A stretch of 64,000 nt of DNA from Chamaea fasciata. Taxonomy: Eukaryota; Chordata; Aves; Passeriformes; Sylviidae. The position numbers and the translations under genes are program-made. The stretch lies in assembly GCA_029207755.1 (NCBI GenBank), contig JARCOQ010000005.1, positions 51,735,563 to 51,799,562 on the forward strand, written 5' to 3'. The notes under the pieces are model-generated. The model had not been told where the DNA came from. It did not search any database and worked only from the letters and a program-made list of their open reading frames with translations. Positions within the stretch are counted from its first letter, which is position 1; every line of letters starts with the position of its first letter. Below are positions 29,358 through 41,285 of this stretch, piece after piece.

Positions 29358-29480
29358 CTGCTCCGGGTGAGACGCGCCGCTCAGGAGTAGGACCCAGTGC
29401 CGGAATGCGTCAAGTCGCCTTGCAGCAGCATCCAAAAAAAACCAAACCAAAACAAAAACCGCAGCGGCAAACTTAACCCT
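29358..29480 (-). other. KCNA1: Candidate non-coding exon 1 of KCNA1
   Basis: Bounded at its 3' end by the strong donor at 29358/29357 and at its 5' end by a TSS expected 25-30 bp downstream of the TATA box at 29510-29504. Contains a single ATG (29431), which opens a short uORF. The 5' end is estimated and may be scattered, as is usual beside a CpG island. Confidence 0.45.
29381..29431 (-). CDS. Upstream ORF (16 codons) in candidate KCNA1 exon 1
   Basis: ATG at 29431-29429 reads 16 codons (MLLQGDLTHSGTGSYS) to TGA at 29383-29381, wholly inside the candidate first exon and ending 23 bases before the donor. If exon 1 is right, it is the only ATG in the spliced leader before the Kv1.1 start and could reduce or gate translation. 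The peptide itself resembles nothing I recognise, and function is not implied. Confidence 0.3.
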   Translation of the reverse strand: MLLQGDLTHSGTGSYS

Positions 29481-29503
29481 CCTCCTCCTCCTCTTGCGCC
29501 CCT

Positions 29504-29510
29504 CTTTATA
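29504..29510 (-). promoter_or_regulatory. KCNA1: TATA box of the candidate KCNA1 promoter
   Basis: The minus strand reads TATAAAG, lying between the CpG island and the strong donor at 29358, with (CTC)-type pyrimidine repeat just downstream on the plus strand (29479-29495). It places a TSS near 29475-29485. Position and orientation agree with the KCNA1 exon model; no other convincing TATA is near on this strand. Confidence 0.5.
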
Positions 29511-29659
29511 ACACAGCGATCGCTTTACAGGGCTGCCTGCGAGACACTGAAATATTCATACACTGTCTTAGGCTGCACCAAGGGCGAGTGGGTTTAATTA
29601 GTTTCTGCTGAGAACCGCAGTGGGGGGTGGGGGGTGTGCGTGGAAAAGAGCGCAAAGTA

Positions 29660-30450
29660 CCTTTTCCAAAAGGCTTGAGTTAGTCAGGAAAATCAAGGAG
29701 TCCTAGATAGCTGCTGGCTCTCCAGCTCTCTTCCCTTAGGACAGCTGGAAAAGGAGCCGGGCGCTGGGCAGCGGCGGCGGGGGAGATGTCAGAGCGCCGC
29801 AGCCCTGCAGCCGCATCCCCGGAGTCGGTCTTGGCTCGTCCCGGCAGCAGCAGCAGCGTTGGAGGCAGGAGGAGGCAGGAGCTGGACGCGTGCGACAGGA
29901 GCGAGAGGGCTGCTGAATGCATAAGAGCGAGGAGCAAACTCGAGCCATTTCTTGACGCTGCAGTATCAGCAGAAACCTGAGAGCTGTTTGGTGCAGCTCG
30001 GGGATCGGGAGGGCGGGGGAGCCGGGGGCCGGGGCCGGCGGAGGAGGGAGGGATGCGCGCTGCCCCCGGGCCGGCCGCCCCCGCACGCTGCGCGCCGCGC
30101 CCCCGACGCAATGCGGGCGGCCCCGGGATGGGGCTGCGGGATGGGGCTGCGGGAGCCAGCGGGATCCCGGGCAGCCGGCAGGGGAGGCACGGGCGGCCCG
30201 GACAGGTGCGCCCAGCAGCCGCTTCCCGACTCGCAGAGGGACCGCTGGACAGCGCTTCATTCCCCGCAGGGTCCCCCGCAGCACCTGCGGCGGAGCGGGG
30301 CCGTACATCCCGCACGGAGCGGAGCCGCACATCCCTCACGGACCCCGGCTGCGGCCCCGGAGGGCGGCGGCTGCGCCCGCAGTGCCCGGAACCCCCTGGC
30401 CCCGGCCCCCGGCCCGCCGCGGTAATGAACGGGGCTGCGCATTCGGAGCC
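29660..30450. promoter_or_regulatory. KCNA1: CpG island upstream of KCNA1
   Basis: Sharp rise in G+C and dense CpG dinucleotides, peaking at about 30000-30430 with GGCCGG, GCGC and CCGCGG-type motifs, in an otherwise AT-leaning window. It is the only CpG island of this size in the window and sits immediately 5' of the predicted KCNA1 TATA/exon 1, so it marks the promoter. Several 100-220-residue open frames inside it are composition artefacts with no domain. A half-match to an REST/NRSF site (ggacagcgc at about 30247) is present but incomplete. Confidence 0.8.
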
Positions 30451-30574
30451 TCCTGGACACGCTGGTGGAGGCTAAATCCCCAGCGGAGTGGCTGGAATTG
30501 GGAGGGTTAATCGTCAGGCAGGGACAGTGTCCTTTTCAGGCTGCTTTATCCCACCGAATTCGTTTAATTGATGA

Positions 30575-30700
30575 ATCACATAACTTCGAGATGGAAAAGA
30601 CCCATTATGCCATCAGCTGGCCTCCCCTGCCAGCACAGGATTGTTCCCCACAGTATATGATCACTCGCATTATATAAAAGCCTGCTGCTCACTTTGTCAG
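30575..30700 (-). mobile_element. Ancient CR1/L3-like amniote repeat fragment next to the KCNA1 promoter
   Basis: The stretch with gagatggaaaagacccatta, cctcccctgccagcacagg and attgttccccacagtatatg looks like the antisense 3' region of an old CR1-clade element widespread in reptiles and mammals (motif 'ctgccagtgcaggattgttccctacagtata', quoted from memory in pieces). It is unlike the young avian CR1 copies elsewhere in the window. It sits 125-250 bp beyond the CpG island. Family assignment is from recall and needs a repeat-library search. Confidence 0.5.
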
Positions 30701-31411
30701 AGCGGCAGCGGTGATCAAATACAACCCGTGCCTGTGTAATTTGAAGCACTCCAGAGCTAAGTAACACCAAGTCCGTGTTTAACAGACCTGGTCTCATTAG
30801 CTTTCCACTGCATAATACATTATCTGCACTTAAGATCACCACCTTGGCGGTCCAAAAATACTTAACCACCTGACCTCGCTGGTGGTTTCTGTATCTTCTT
30901 CCCTCCCCTTTACTTATGCCCATGTTTTGGTATTTGGGGTGAGGGGTTTTTTTGTTTGTTTTTGGTTTTTTAATGGTGTTCTGGTTTCTTTTTATTTTTT
31001 TTTTTTACAAGAATAAAAAACGTTCTAAAATCCTCTATCCCTGGCAGTGCTGCAATCACAGGTAGTTACCATGCTGCATTCACCAGCCCTGTGGAAACAT
31101 AAGTACAAAGAAACAAACAGATTTCCTGTCTAGCCTGGTACAAGGGTGGGGTTTGCTGTTGTTTGTTTTGGGCTTTTTTTTAGTATCACATTTGCTGAAG
31201 GTTTTGTGAGAAACTTCTGGTGAAGTTGTGAGCAAAAGAAAGTCTCTTTCTGCCACTCCCGGGTGAAACAATCAAAACACAAAACAAAAAGAGAGGATCT
31301 TCCTCCAGTGAAAAATAAAGCGGTTTTTTGACCGAAGTTCAGCAGCTCATCATCAGCACCCAGCCCTGGACCCTGCAGTCCTGGACCCTGCAAAAACTTA
31401 ATTCCCACCCT

Positions 31412-31456
31412 CCCCCCCCCCCCCCAAAAAAAAAAAAAAAAAAGAAAAAAATTTAA
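31412..31456. repeat. Poly(C)-poly(A) junction
   Basis: 14 C (31412-31425) directly joined to 18 A (31426-31443), then aaagaaaaaaa. The minus strand therefore reads T-run then G-run, the same arrangement as at 18.8 kb. Confidence 0.9.
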
Positions 31457-31923
31457 AAAAAGAGGCTGTCCCATCACCTAAACTAACCAGGCTGTTTTTC
31501 AAGCCCTTGAGAAACTCAGTGACAGCCTTTGAGTCAACATCTTCTAATGGCAGTGGATGCCATGGCTGGGTGACACAGCTGCCTGCAGAGTGTTCCAGGA
31601 GCTGTGCAGAAGGAGATCTGTGAGTGAGCGCTCCCCTGCCTCTGCTGCAGCTCTTTGTCCCCCTGTCCCAGCCCAAAGGATGCTCAGGGGTGGCTGATCA
31701 TGCAGATCTGACAAGCAGAGGCCCGAGTTCACGGTGCTGCTCTGCCCTTGCCTTCCTGCAGGATTGCAGGCAAGGCTATACATTCTGCTTTTGCATCTGG
31801 AAAACAGGACTTAAAAGTGCTTCCTCTGCCTGTCACAGCTCCTTAGGCTGCTGGTTTCTGAGAGCTGCCTTAGCACAGCAGAACCCAAATCCTCATTGGG
31901 AGCTGTGTGCACACCAGGCACAG

Positions 31924-31958
<35 letters not shown>
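31924..31958. repeat. Poly(A) tract, 35 A
   Basis: Longest homopolymer in the window. No flanking duplication or retrocopy recognised. Confidence 0.9.
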
Positions 31959-31961
<3 letters not shown>

Positions 31962-33050
31962 AGTGATTGCAACCTTTGTTTTTCCATTGCATCGAAAGAA
32001 CAAACTGAGATATTGCTCTCCCCCCTCCTCATTTTGAATAGCTTTGAACTGTGGGGTTTCTCTTTGCAATCCAACTACCATTACTGACAAGCAGTCATGC
32101 TGGAAGGGAGGGATCTTTCTAAGTGGGCTATTAGCCATAGGGTCAATAAAATCTTGTTAAAGTACACAGACTAATGAGCAGTGTAACTAGGGCTTGCAAG
32201 AAGGTCATATGTTACACATTATAGTGCTAAGTAGCTTCACTTAAATGTTGAGGAATGGAAGGAGAATCCAGCTTGCTTCCAAATTTAAAGTCAGGGTGCT
32301 GCTATTTGCTATCTTCTCTATTAAAGAAAGTGGCCAGCAGCAGTCGAACTGGTAATTCCCCCCAAAGAGTCACACTGAGAAGTTCTCTTCAGGAACAAAT
32401 TTTTTTTCATAGGGAAACTAAAAATTGCAAAAAACTTGGCATTTTTTTTTGTGGTGGGAAGTCTGGTAGTACTGTTGTAATGAGAAAGAACAGCATTTTT
32501 CTTCATTTTTTTGTTTTTGTTTTTGTTTTAGAAAGAAAGAACCGAGTTGTTGATTAAAAGTCCTTGTATGTTGTGAGGATTACAAAAAAAATTGTATTGA
32601 ATGAATGTGAATCTGAAACAGGATTTAAAAATAAGCATTGGTTTTACACAGTGAAACAGGCTTTAAAAACTGTCACCAGGGAACCTGGAAACTCCTGATT
32701 GAAATCAGTGGATGCAGAAGCACAGTGGATTTCTGAGCATGGCATCATTCTTGTGAGTGTTTTGAGTGACCCCCAAAATTTCCTCACCTGAAAGAGACAT
32801 TTTGTGTGATAAAAACCGTTGTGAAATCCAATGGCAAAGGATGTCCTGATTTTTTGAACACTATGGATCCCCATAGGCACTGTAATCCCAGTCCATCTAA
32901 GACTGGAAAGCAACCTGGAAACATAGCTCCATTTTGAGCTGCCTAAAGCCACCAATGAGTTGTGCAGGTGTCATTACACACCTCATTTAATGGCCTTGGG
33001 AGGCAGAGGATAAAGTGAGATGTTCTGGCCCAGATTTGTTGTGCAGAGGC

Positions 33051-33109
33051 TCATAGCAGAGGATATTTTAAAGCCAGTGGACAGTTGCAAACTCCCGATG
33101 AGTTGCCAT
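33051..33109 (+). repeat. Duplicated 59-bp segment, copy A
   Basis: Starts tcatagcagaggatatttta and ends gagttgccat. A near-identical copy (about four or five differences) lies at 34887-34945 in the same orientation. Flanks of the two copies are unrelated. Confidence 0.85.
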
Positions 33110-34271
33110 TCTGGTTCATGACATGGAAAGAGTCAAGAGATGGAACCAAAGGTGGGCTTGTGGTGTTGACAGTTGGGTTTTCTTCCTTGAGGGGGACAAA
33201 GAATCCTTTAAAAGCTTTTAATCTTTTAACACTGATTTATGAGCCTTGCTAATATCCTTCAGTATTAGTAGGCATTTTTGTGACCGGGATAATCAAATCT
33301 CATGCTTCAAAGAACTGGTAGCTGATGGCAGATGACAATGACTTTGGTTCCCTCTTGTTATATCATTTCATTTTTTGTCCTGTTCCCTTTTAAAGCCTTA
33401 AATATGGGCCCTCTGTGATCAAAAAAGCCAAGGAGTAGATCCAGTCCTGTTGCTACACAGAGGGAAGAGGAGAGCTTGGGAGTTATCCCTGTAAAGAAGG
33501 AAGCAGAAACTGCCCTCACTCATATGATAGCTGTGCCATTAGGACCAGCCTGGAGAGAAAAGATGTCCCTGCCTTGGCCTCTCTATCCCGCATCAGTGGG
33601 TTGGAAAGGCGCAAAGTGTGGCAATAGAAGAATGGCTGGGCAGGGAAGAACAGAAAATGTTCTATATTAGGTTGGGGTTGAGCTTTCTTCTGTCCTCCTC
33701 AAAAGCAGCTGTATAATCAGAAATGGAAACAAGGTGCCAATCCACCCCCGAGCATATTCAAAATTTTAACACACAGGATTTTTTTCTTAACGGAAGCCAC
33801 TTGTGGCTTCCCATAATTAGATGACTTATTATGAGATCTTATAAAAACACCACTGCAAGAATATATTTATCAAGACTGCTGCTGGCCACCAAGTGCAGAG
33901 AGTGACCTTTCCCTGGGTCATGAGGGGTGAGCACCACACGAAGCACCACTGTCAGAGAAGGGAATACCTGAGGAGGACAGAGCACCACCAGAACAGGTAT
34001 GTTCCTGTAAAATCCCAAAAACAGTCCTTGTAGTGGATCATTGCAATACACAACCAAGAAGTCAGATTTGGGAAGTCTGAGTTTGCTCCTGTGTGAGTTC
34101 ATTTGCAGGATGATTCCACCCTATAAAAAAAGATTCTGACACATATCTGAACAAAGTCTCACCTCATATGGCATCAGGCCCCCCAGGAGCGAAACAGAAA
34201 GTGGTGGTGTTTTTGAAACAACAAGCCTTGTTATAAAGCCGTAAGCTTGAGGCTGAGTGGTGATGAACGAC

Positions 34272-34656
34272 AGGATCACATAATCATAGAATGGTTTGGG
34301 TTGGAAGGGACCTTGATGATCATCCCATTCCACGCCCCTGCCATCGGCAGAGACATCTTCCACTAGCCCAGGTTGCTTCCAGCCCCATCCAACTTGGCCT
34401 TGGACACTGCCAGGGATGGGGCAGCCACAGCTACTATGGGAAACCTGTGCCACGGTCTCACCACCCTCACAAGGAACAATTTTTTCCTCAGATCCAATCT
34501 AACCCTGCACTCTGTCAGTGTGAAGCCATTCCCCCTTGTTCTGTCACTCCAGGCCCTTGTCAAGAGTCTCTCTCCATCTTTTTTGGAGACTCCCTTCAGG
34601 CACTGGAATGCTGCAATGAGGTCACCCCAAAACCTTCTCTTCTCCAGGCTGAGCAA
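34272..34656 (-). mobile_element. CR1 LINE 3' part, minus orientation
   Basis: Starts with the CR1 terminal repeat (aatcatagaatggtttggg) and proceeds inward through cactgccagggatggggcag, ctcaccaccctcacaagg and the caatgaggtcacc block. Overlapping 97-157-residue frames are CR1-derived. Confidence 0.93.
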
Positions 34657-34886
34657 ACACACTTAGTGGAATTCTCTAAGAGAACAAAGTGTGCCTTAGG
34701 AACTCAAGGCATAACAGGATACTCCCAGTGCTCAAAAAATCTACCTATATTGCCACAGGCATAATCACAGCTACCCTAAAAATCAGAGTTGGGTTTAGCC
34801 CTAGCTGAGCTGCAAGGTCACCTGCAACAGAATTCCAGGAACACTCGTAAATAGCAACATTAGACTGCAGCAATGGGACTTAGAGT

Positions 34887-34945
34887 TCATAGCAGAGGAT
34901 ATTTTAAGGCCAGTGGACAGTTGCAAGCTCCTGAGGAGTTGCCAT
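34887..34945 (+). repeat. Duplicated 59-bp segment, copy B
   Basis: Second copy of the segment at 33051-33109, same orientation, 1.84 kb away, on the other side of a minus-strand CR1. Confidence 0.85.
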
Positions 34946-35644
34946 GAAATATGGCACATTATCACTTGGTATGATAAAGGACACTCAGAAAGACCATCCG
35001 TCACTGAGAAAGCCATGTGGAGGGAGGAGTCCTCATGGGCCTCTTTTAGCCTTCCCAAAAAATGTTGCCTTATTGTTTAAGCAGGCTGGTGCCTACCTCA
35101 AAAGCTGACTGCAGACTTGAAATTCAGGCTACCACTGTTGGCATTCTCACTGTTTCTGAGGGAAAATTCCAGAAAAGGAGAGATGTAAAGGAGAGATGTG
35201 AAGAGACCTACAGAGAAAGGAGCAAAGTGTACACCAGTGGCAGTGAAAAAGAAAAACAAGAGGTATCTGCATAAAATGAGAATCTACACTGATGCCAAAC
35301 CAGTGTCTACAAGATTGAAGTCACCAGTCTCCAGCAGTAATAGAAGTCAGGCTCAATTAAGTGTGTCAAATTCAGAAATATTCAGTGTTTTCTATGAGTC
35401 AGGGCAGCATCTTACACTGGATTCATGATTGTCTTTATCACACCTGGCAGAATGTGAATGCTGGGATCCTGATCATGTGTGCTTCCAGCAGAAACTAAGA
35501 CACGCAGTGGAAGGATTCCCAGGCACCATGGAAGTGGCTGAGGACAGTTTCCACTGGAACTAGAAGTATTGAAGGAGAAGGAGCCCCAGCCATGATTCCA
35601 GATCCTCAGAACAGCGTATTAGACTGAATGCAGATAAGCTGAAG

Positions 35645-35680
35645 CTTTCAGAGAAAAGTGACCTTTCAGAGAAAAGTGAC
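35645..35680 (+). repeat. Perfect 18-bp tandem duplication
   Basis: ctttcagagaaaagtgac occurs twice back to back at 35645-35662 and 35663-35680. Confidence 0.95.
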
Positions 35681-38600
35681 ATGTATGAATTCTTCAATGT
35701 TTCTCAGTGTTTCCAATTCTGCCTCAAAAACCTTAGAGCCATGAAGGAAATGTCCAGAGCAAAAGTGTTGAAGGATTTCTAGTAGTTCATAGAGGAGGTA
35801 AACTACTAGATTCTTCTTTTTGCCCTCCTGCCTCTCAGGACACAAGAATTATTGAAGAAGTTATCACACGGAGACAAGATTTGGCAGTAGTCAGGGCTCC
35901 ACGTGATAGGGTAAAGGCAATCCAGCACAGGGAGCCAGTCCCAAATTGCTATAAACCCCTGGAAGAGACAGAGCCACAGGAAGCTTGGACCTTGCTGCAA
36001 AGTCAGCACCTGGAGCACTTCCTGGTGGAGCCCTGACACCAGCGGGATAGAGCCAGATAAACAAGGTGCTGCTGCTCCTGCACGGGGGGAGGGACAATCC
36101 CAGTGTCACTTTGGGGCATGGCAGGAAGATGCAGCATGAGCTCCAGCACAAGGAGAGCATACTGAGGAACTGCTGAGGGCTCAGAGAAGCTGTCTGGGTG
36201 CCATGATAAAGGTGTGAAATCACTTTGTGTCCAGAGTGTGCAGCTCTGCTGGGAGGAAGAAGCAGCGCAGGCACTGCCCGTCTCGTTACTAGGCAAAGGA
36301 TTGAGTGTTTGTGTCTCTCTGTGTGTGCACATGTGCAAAATGGGATTTTATTTAAAGCAGTAATCCCTGAGGATATAAGAGCTGCCATCGGGAAATTAAT
36401 AACTTCATACCTAGGGATAGAGGGTGCTTTACTGGAGCCAGACTATTCTACTGGCCAGGCACCAATGTGAACTGTAGAGCATGGTCAGGGTGAGCACTGA
36501 TCACTTGGGATCTTCCTGCCATTCCAGGACACCTTTGCAAATGGCTGTCTTTAAGGGAAGGAGACGGTTGGTTGGCTTTCTGGGAGCTGGCTCTGGAGGA
36601 AGCTCTGGCAAAAGTTGATCAGGAGTGGAGCAGTGCCTTCCCACGGTCTGACAGGCCTTGCATGCCCTGCTCTGACACGGCTCGTAGCACTCTGCAGCAG
36701 AATTTGTGCCATTCAGCACTTCACAGGCCAGATTTGAGCACCAGATGTCTTGCCATGAGTATCAAAAATGAACAAGAGCAAGACCGAACAAAGTTAGCAG
36801 CATAAACAGTGCAGGGACTGATAGTCAAAACAAGGCAATCAGGAAAATGATCCTTACCTGCCTCAGCTGGGACCCAGCAAAGCTTTTTCCCTAAGACTAA
36901 ACAGGGAATGACCGATGCCTCTACTGAAGGAAATGTGTGGAGGAGGGTGGGTGGCAGTCCAGCAGCCAGGCTTTAGCAGCAGTTACACCAAACAAGACAC
37001 TCCCAATAAATAAATGGAGAAAACAGAAGGTCATTTGCATCTGCTGCTCAGAGTGGAGCAGATGTGAAGACAGACAGAGAGCAGCAGCACAGGTAAGGCC
37101 AAAGGAAAGCAGCTGCAGCCTGGCAGGGATCATTGGTGGCAGCTACAGTGGCAGGAGAGTGCTAAAGGAAGGCCAGAGGTAACTGCAGGGCTGGGAGAAA
37201 TGTCATGACACGGCCTGAGCAGAGACCAAATCAGAAAGCATCAGCACCAAGGTGTTTGTGCAGCAGAGCCACAGCGGCAGGAAATGGGGTAACTTAAAAG
37301 ATATGAGGGCAATCAAAAGCCAGGCAATAAGGGGGTCCTTATCTCTTGGAGGAACTCAGGATCTTCAGCCCCAGCTCTAAAGCCTGCCTTTCACACAAAG
37401 GCAGAAAATGCTGAGCAGGTAGTTCAAATGTCTGTGGCAGAGGGTTGGAAATGCTCCCTGCTACTGTTGTCCTTCCCTGATGAAAATTCCCAGTTCAGGT
37501 TGCTTTGCAGAGCTGCTTTGGCAGCAGGGCTTCCTCACGCTTTATTTTCAGCTTGCAGGAGAGACAAAAATGCTTAACAGGGTGTGTTTCAAACATATAC
37601 TTGCCTTAGAGTCCAAATTTAGAGTTACAGTTGCATGTTCTCTTTCGGGAACAGGGTTCTTGCTGACCTGCCTGCCCAGAATGCTTCTTGTCTGCTGGAG
37701 AGACAGCTCAATTGAAGCAGAAGCAATTATTTACAGAAAAAGAAAGAACATGAGTAAACAAAAACACCGGCGGCTACTGCATATTAAAGTGAAAGACCCA
37801 GATGCTTTGAAGCCTTGTCCCCAAGTGATTTTAAGTGCTTCAGAATAATTCTAAGTCTTACCCAAAAGGAAGGCAGTGAGGCACCCCTCAGACACTCCCA
37901 GGCCATCAATGTCCCATCTTTTCTGTGCTTTGGGCACTGCTGTTGTTCCAGCTTCTCAGTCTTGCATTTTGTGTCTTGTCCTACTTTATATCTGGGCCAG
38001 GGTCTGTTCTGAACTCAAGAAGTTTGTGACCTATTCCCTTTCTGGAGCCTCTTCTGTGCTGGCTGTGGCAGAAAGGGATGGTCTGCTTCCTGTTGGTTGT
38101 ATTCCTTAAGTGCTTTGTTAGATTGTATCTCTTGAGTTTTGAGCACCTCTTTTTATGATTTATTTTCACTTGAAGTCTCAAAATCAAGTCTCACGGTGTT
38201 TAAAATGCCACTGAGTGCTTCGGGAGCACATTGCAGCAGGGCCATTACACTTCAGACAAATCTCTCCCTCCCTATGTGGCAACTTGCTGATCTATTTACA
38301 AATTGCTTGTCTTTAGAATTTCTAAAGCTTTTGTCCTGTTATGTCCCGCTTTTCAAATCTTTGTGCATTATGTAGGAAAAGAGAAAGGACAATCAGCAGC
38401 CTTTGCCTCCTGTCTGTGTCCAATTGCCTCAAGGCAACAGTGAGTGAGTTAATATTCAACAATTACAGCAGTATTTTCTGACTTCAGCAGTGTCTAAGGA
38501 CTGATCCCAGGATAATGATCCCATTGTACTGTGTAGCAGAGAAATACATTGATAGTGTGAGGCATGCCAGGAAGGGCCTTTCAACAAGGGACAGGCAGCA

Positions 38601-39885
38601 GTGAGCCCGGCAAGATGGATGTCGTAGGGCAAACATAACAGCACAGGGCAAAACGCCTTGCCAGCAGCTACTTCCAAATGTTCTGCTAATAACAGTGTGT
38701 GTAAGAGGTGAAGACACACACTCGGATGCTCCAAATCTGAGCCAGAGTATCAGACCACTCTTCCCCCCAGTCTTACCAAATATCTGCTTTTCCTACACCC
38801 TGATGTGTGCTTTGGAACAGGTAATCACTGTCAAAGCCACATCCCCAAACCTTTGGCAGAGATCTCAGCCTCTGGGATGTGTGGCAGGAGCCAGCAAAGC
38901 CTGCTCGTGGAAGTATGCTGTCTGCCTGAAACCTCTAGGTGATCCATGTTTGATCATTTGGATTCAGAGCCTGTCCTAATCACAGTCTTTGATTTCCCCC
39001 ATTCTTACTGATACCGTTTAAAAACATAAACTGATTGTTGTTCTTAAAAGCATAAACTGTTTTACAGTTTAAAAACAAGAGGTGGTGTTTGCCTCTGCCC
39101 TCACAAGCCAACATCTTACCTATGGAAATTGCCATGGCCTGGGTGAAGTGAAAGGAATCCCGCCTACCTGCAAGGAGAGGTAATACCCAACCATCCAGGC
39201 CTCCAGTGTCCTGGCATGTTTTACACGCAGTAAAATCATCCCTTTTCTCCTGTGAATGAATATGGAATTATTTAGAGTTCCCAAACTATGGATGGATTTC
39301 CATAGTTGTGAAAATTTTATGAAAATTTTATCTAGACCTGCCTGAGGTCACTGTGTGTTGTTCAATGAAGCCAATTTCCTACAACAGCAAAGCAGTAGAA
39401 AAGTAATTATGATGTTTTGTTTGATTGATAAAAAGAGATAGAAATCTAATCACTAAGAAGCAATATCAGGTATCTTCATCTGCAAAAATATTTCTGTGTT
39501 TGAGTATCTTGTATTGTGGGGAAAAGGCAGAGATTGAAAATACATTAAATACAGCAGCTAAAGATGGTGAATGGCTAGAGAAAAAAAAAAAAAGAAAATG
39601 TGTAAAAATAATGTATTTCAACATGAACCAAATCCTTCTTTAATTGGTCTCTGCAATTTATTAAATTTGTCACAAATCATGAGTGGTTTCAGGTTATCCC
39701 CAGCTGTGGACTTTTAGAATTAACCTTGTTAAAAGAATGATCACCCTTCTAAAACACAGGCATCTGTGACTGTGCCTATCTCATTGGATTGCTACCAGCT
39801 GGAAAATCAGAGCGTGGAGCAGAACTCTGACCTTTGTGCTGCAAAATCGGAGGAAACAATCAACTGAAGGAGATAAAGGGTACCA

Positions 39886-39936
39886 GTACCAGGAGGTACT
39901 GTACCAGTACCTCCTCATTAAGGAGGAACTGGTACA
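39886..39936. repeat. Tight inverted repeat/hairpin cluster
   Basis: A perfect 11-bp stem (39891-39901 with 39905-39915, aggaggtactg/cagtacctcct) encloses a 3-nt loop. It is flanked by further self-complementary copies of ggtaccagt/actggtac and cctcct/aggagg, so several alternative foldings compete. No gene context. Confidence 0.8.
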
Positions 39937-41285
39937 GAAATCAAATTCACTTGTGCAAAGATTCACTTTCCCAGCCAGCCCACCGAGGCAAAGAACTCCA
40001 CCTATTCAGCCAGCCGCAGAGAGGATCTGGGAATTTTAACTCGGAGCATTAAATTAATCAGAGCACTGCTAGGACCTGGCACAGCAGGGGTTGCAGGGCC
40101 CATTTGCTGTGGAATCCTGTTTGTGAAAGAGCTGTAGGAGCAGACCAGGCTGCTCTTTCATTCTAGCCAGGGAAACAACAAAGACATCAGTGACATTAGC
40201 GCTGAGTAAACACAGAACAATCAAAGGAGCTATTTCCTCACATAATATGAAAGTCACCACTGTATTGAGGACAAGCACAAGTCATATGTTCCTCTTAAGT
40301 CCTACTTAATCCCTGCTCTGAGGATTTAAAGGACATTCAAGTGATTCATAAACCCTGTGTGTGTTGTCTGCACAAGAATGATTTTTACCCATCACCGAGA
40401 CAGTGAGCCATGGGAAAGTCTGCAGTGGGTCTCATCAGTGGAATGATGCTGCTGTGTTCAGGAAGGCCTGGCTAAGGCTCTGTCTCACTTGCAGCTGTAG
40501 CTTTAATATCTGACATCCTGATAATCCAAACTTATGGTTTATGGTGTGCCTCGATTCCCCACAGGGTTCTGCAAGTAATGTATGTGTCTTACCGGCATCA
40601 TTACATGTCTGGCTGGGAAAGCAAGTCAAGGAGGAGCTTTGCATCAAGCACAAGCCAGTAATAAAGGCAGGAGGTCTCTTCTGGCAGTTTATTGATTTGA
40701 GCTAGCATGACCAACTTCCTGTTTTCTAAAAAAAATAATAAAAAGGGATAGAAAAATATCTGCTTGTTTTCAGAGAATATGTCCAGCTGGAAAATGGGCT
40801 GAAATCAGCAAGATGGTGCCTAAATGTTGCTGCATTTTGAAGGTAACAACCAAACTGTGAAAGATGGCTTCAGATACATTTTGCACAGTGTGTGTGAATT
40901 TATTTTGCTTAGTTTTTTGGTTTATCCCTCGTTGTGGTGATCTGTTCTTGTTCCTCTTGCATATTTTTTTTGCAGGTTCCTTGGCAGTGTCCCCTGCATC
41001 TATCACAGCTCCGTTCTGCAGCACGCAGCGGAAAGGAGATTATTCAGATCTATAGTTCTGTCAAATGACACTCCTTAAGATACTGTGTAAGCTTAAAAAG
41101 GTGAATTTATGCTCTGGGTTTTATACCTCTTTGTGCCTGAGGTACTTTGGTGTATAAAAATCTTTCAGTAAAAGCAAATAAACACGTACACCCATCACTT
41201 GCTGGGGCCATGAGTTCTGAGAGGTCTTTTGTAGGGGGACTGATACCTTCATACCTCCTTTCTTAAAAGGAAAAAGAAATTTTAG

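Larger units (their letters stand above)
30701..34271. other. Intergenic upstream of KCNA1
   Basis: Holds the poly(C)/poly(A) junction, the 35-A tract, a short direct repeat (cctggaccctgca at about 31366 and 31381) and copy A of the 59-bp duplicate. No gene recognised. Confidence 0.55.
34946..41285. other. Intergenic, CR1-free
   Basis: Holds the 18-bp tandem duplication and the hairpin at 39.89 kb. A 165-codon minus-strand frame at 36388-35891 and others near 37.5-38.7 kb show no known domain. Confidence 0.55.

Noticed and set aside
30247..30256. REST/NRSF silencer element at the KCNA1 CpG island
   Set aside because: Only the ggacagcgc half matches; the other half of the 21-bp motif is not present.
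29680..30475. Several open frames of 100-219 codons on both strands
   Set aside because: They overlap in many frames inside the CpG island; high G+C lowers stop frequency, and the translations are Pro/Arg/Ala-rich with no domain.
35891..36388. 165-codon minus-strand frame
   Set aside because: Low-complexity Ser/Pro/Leu-rich translation with no recognisable domain; an overlapping frame of similar length exists.
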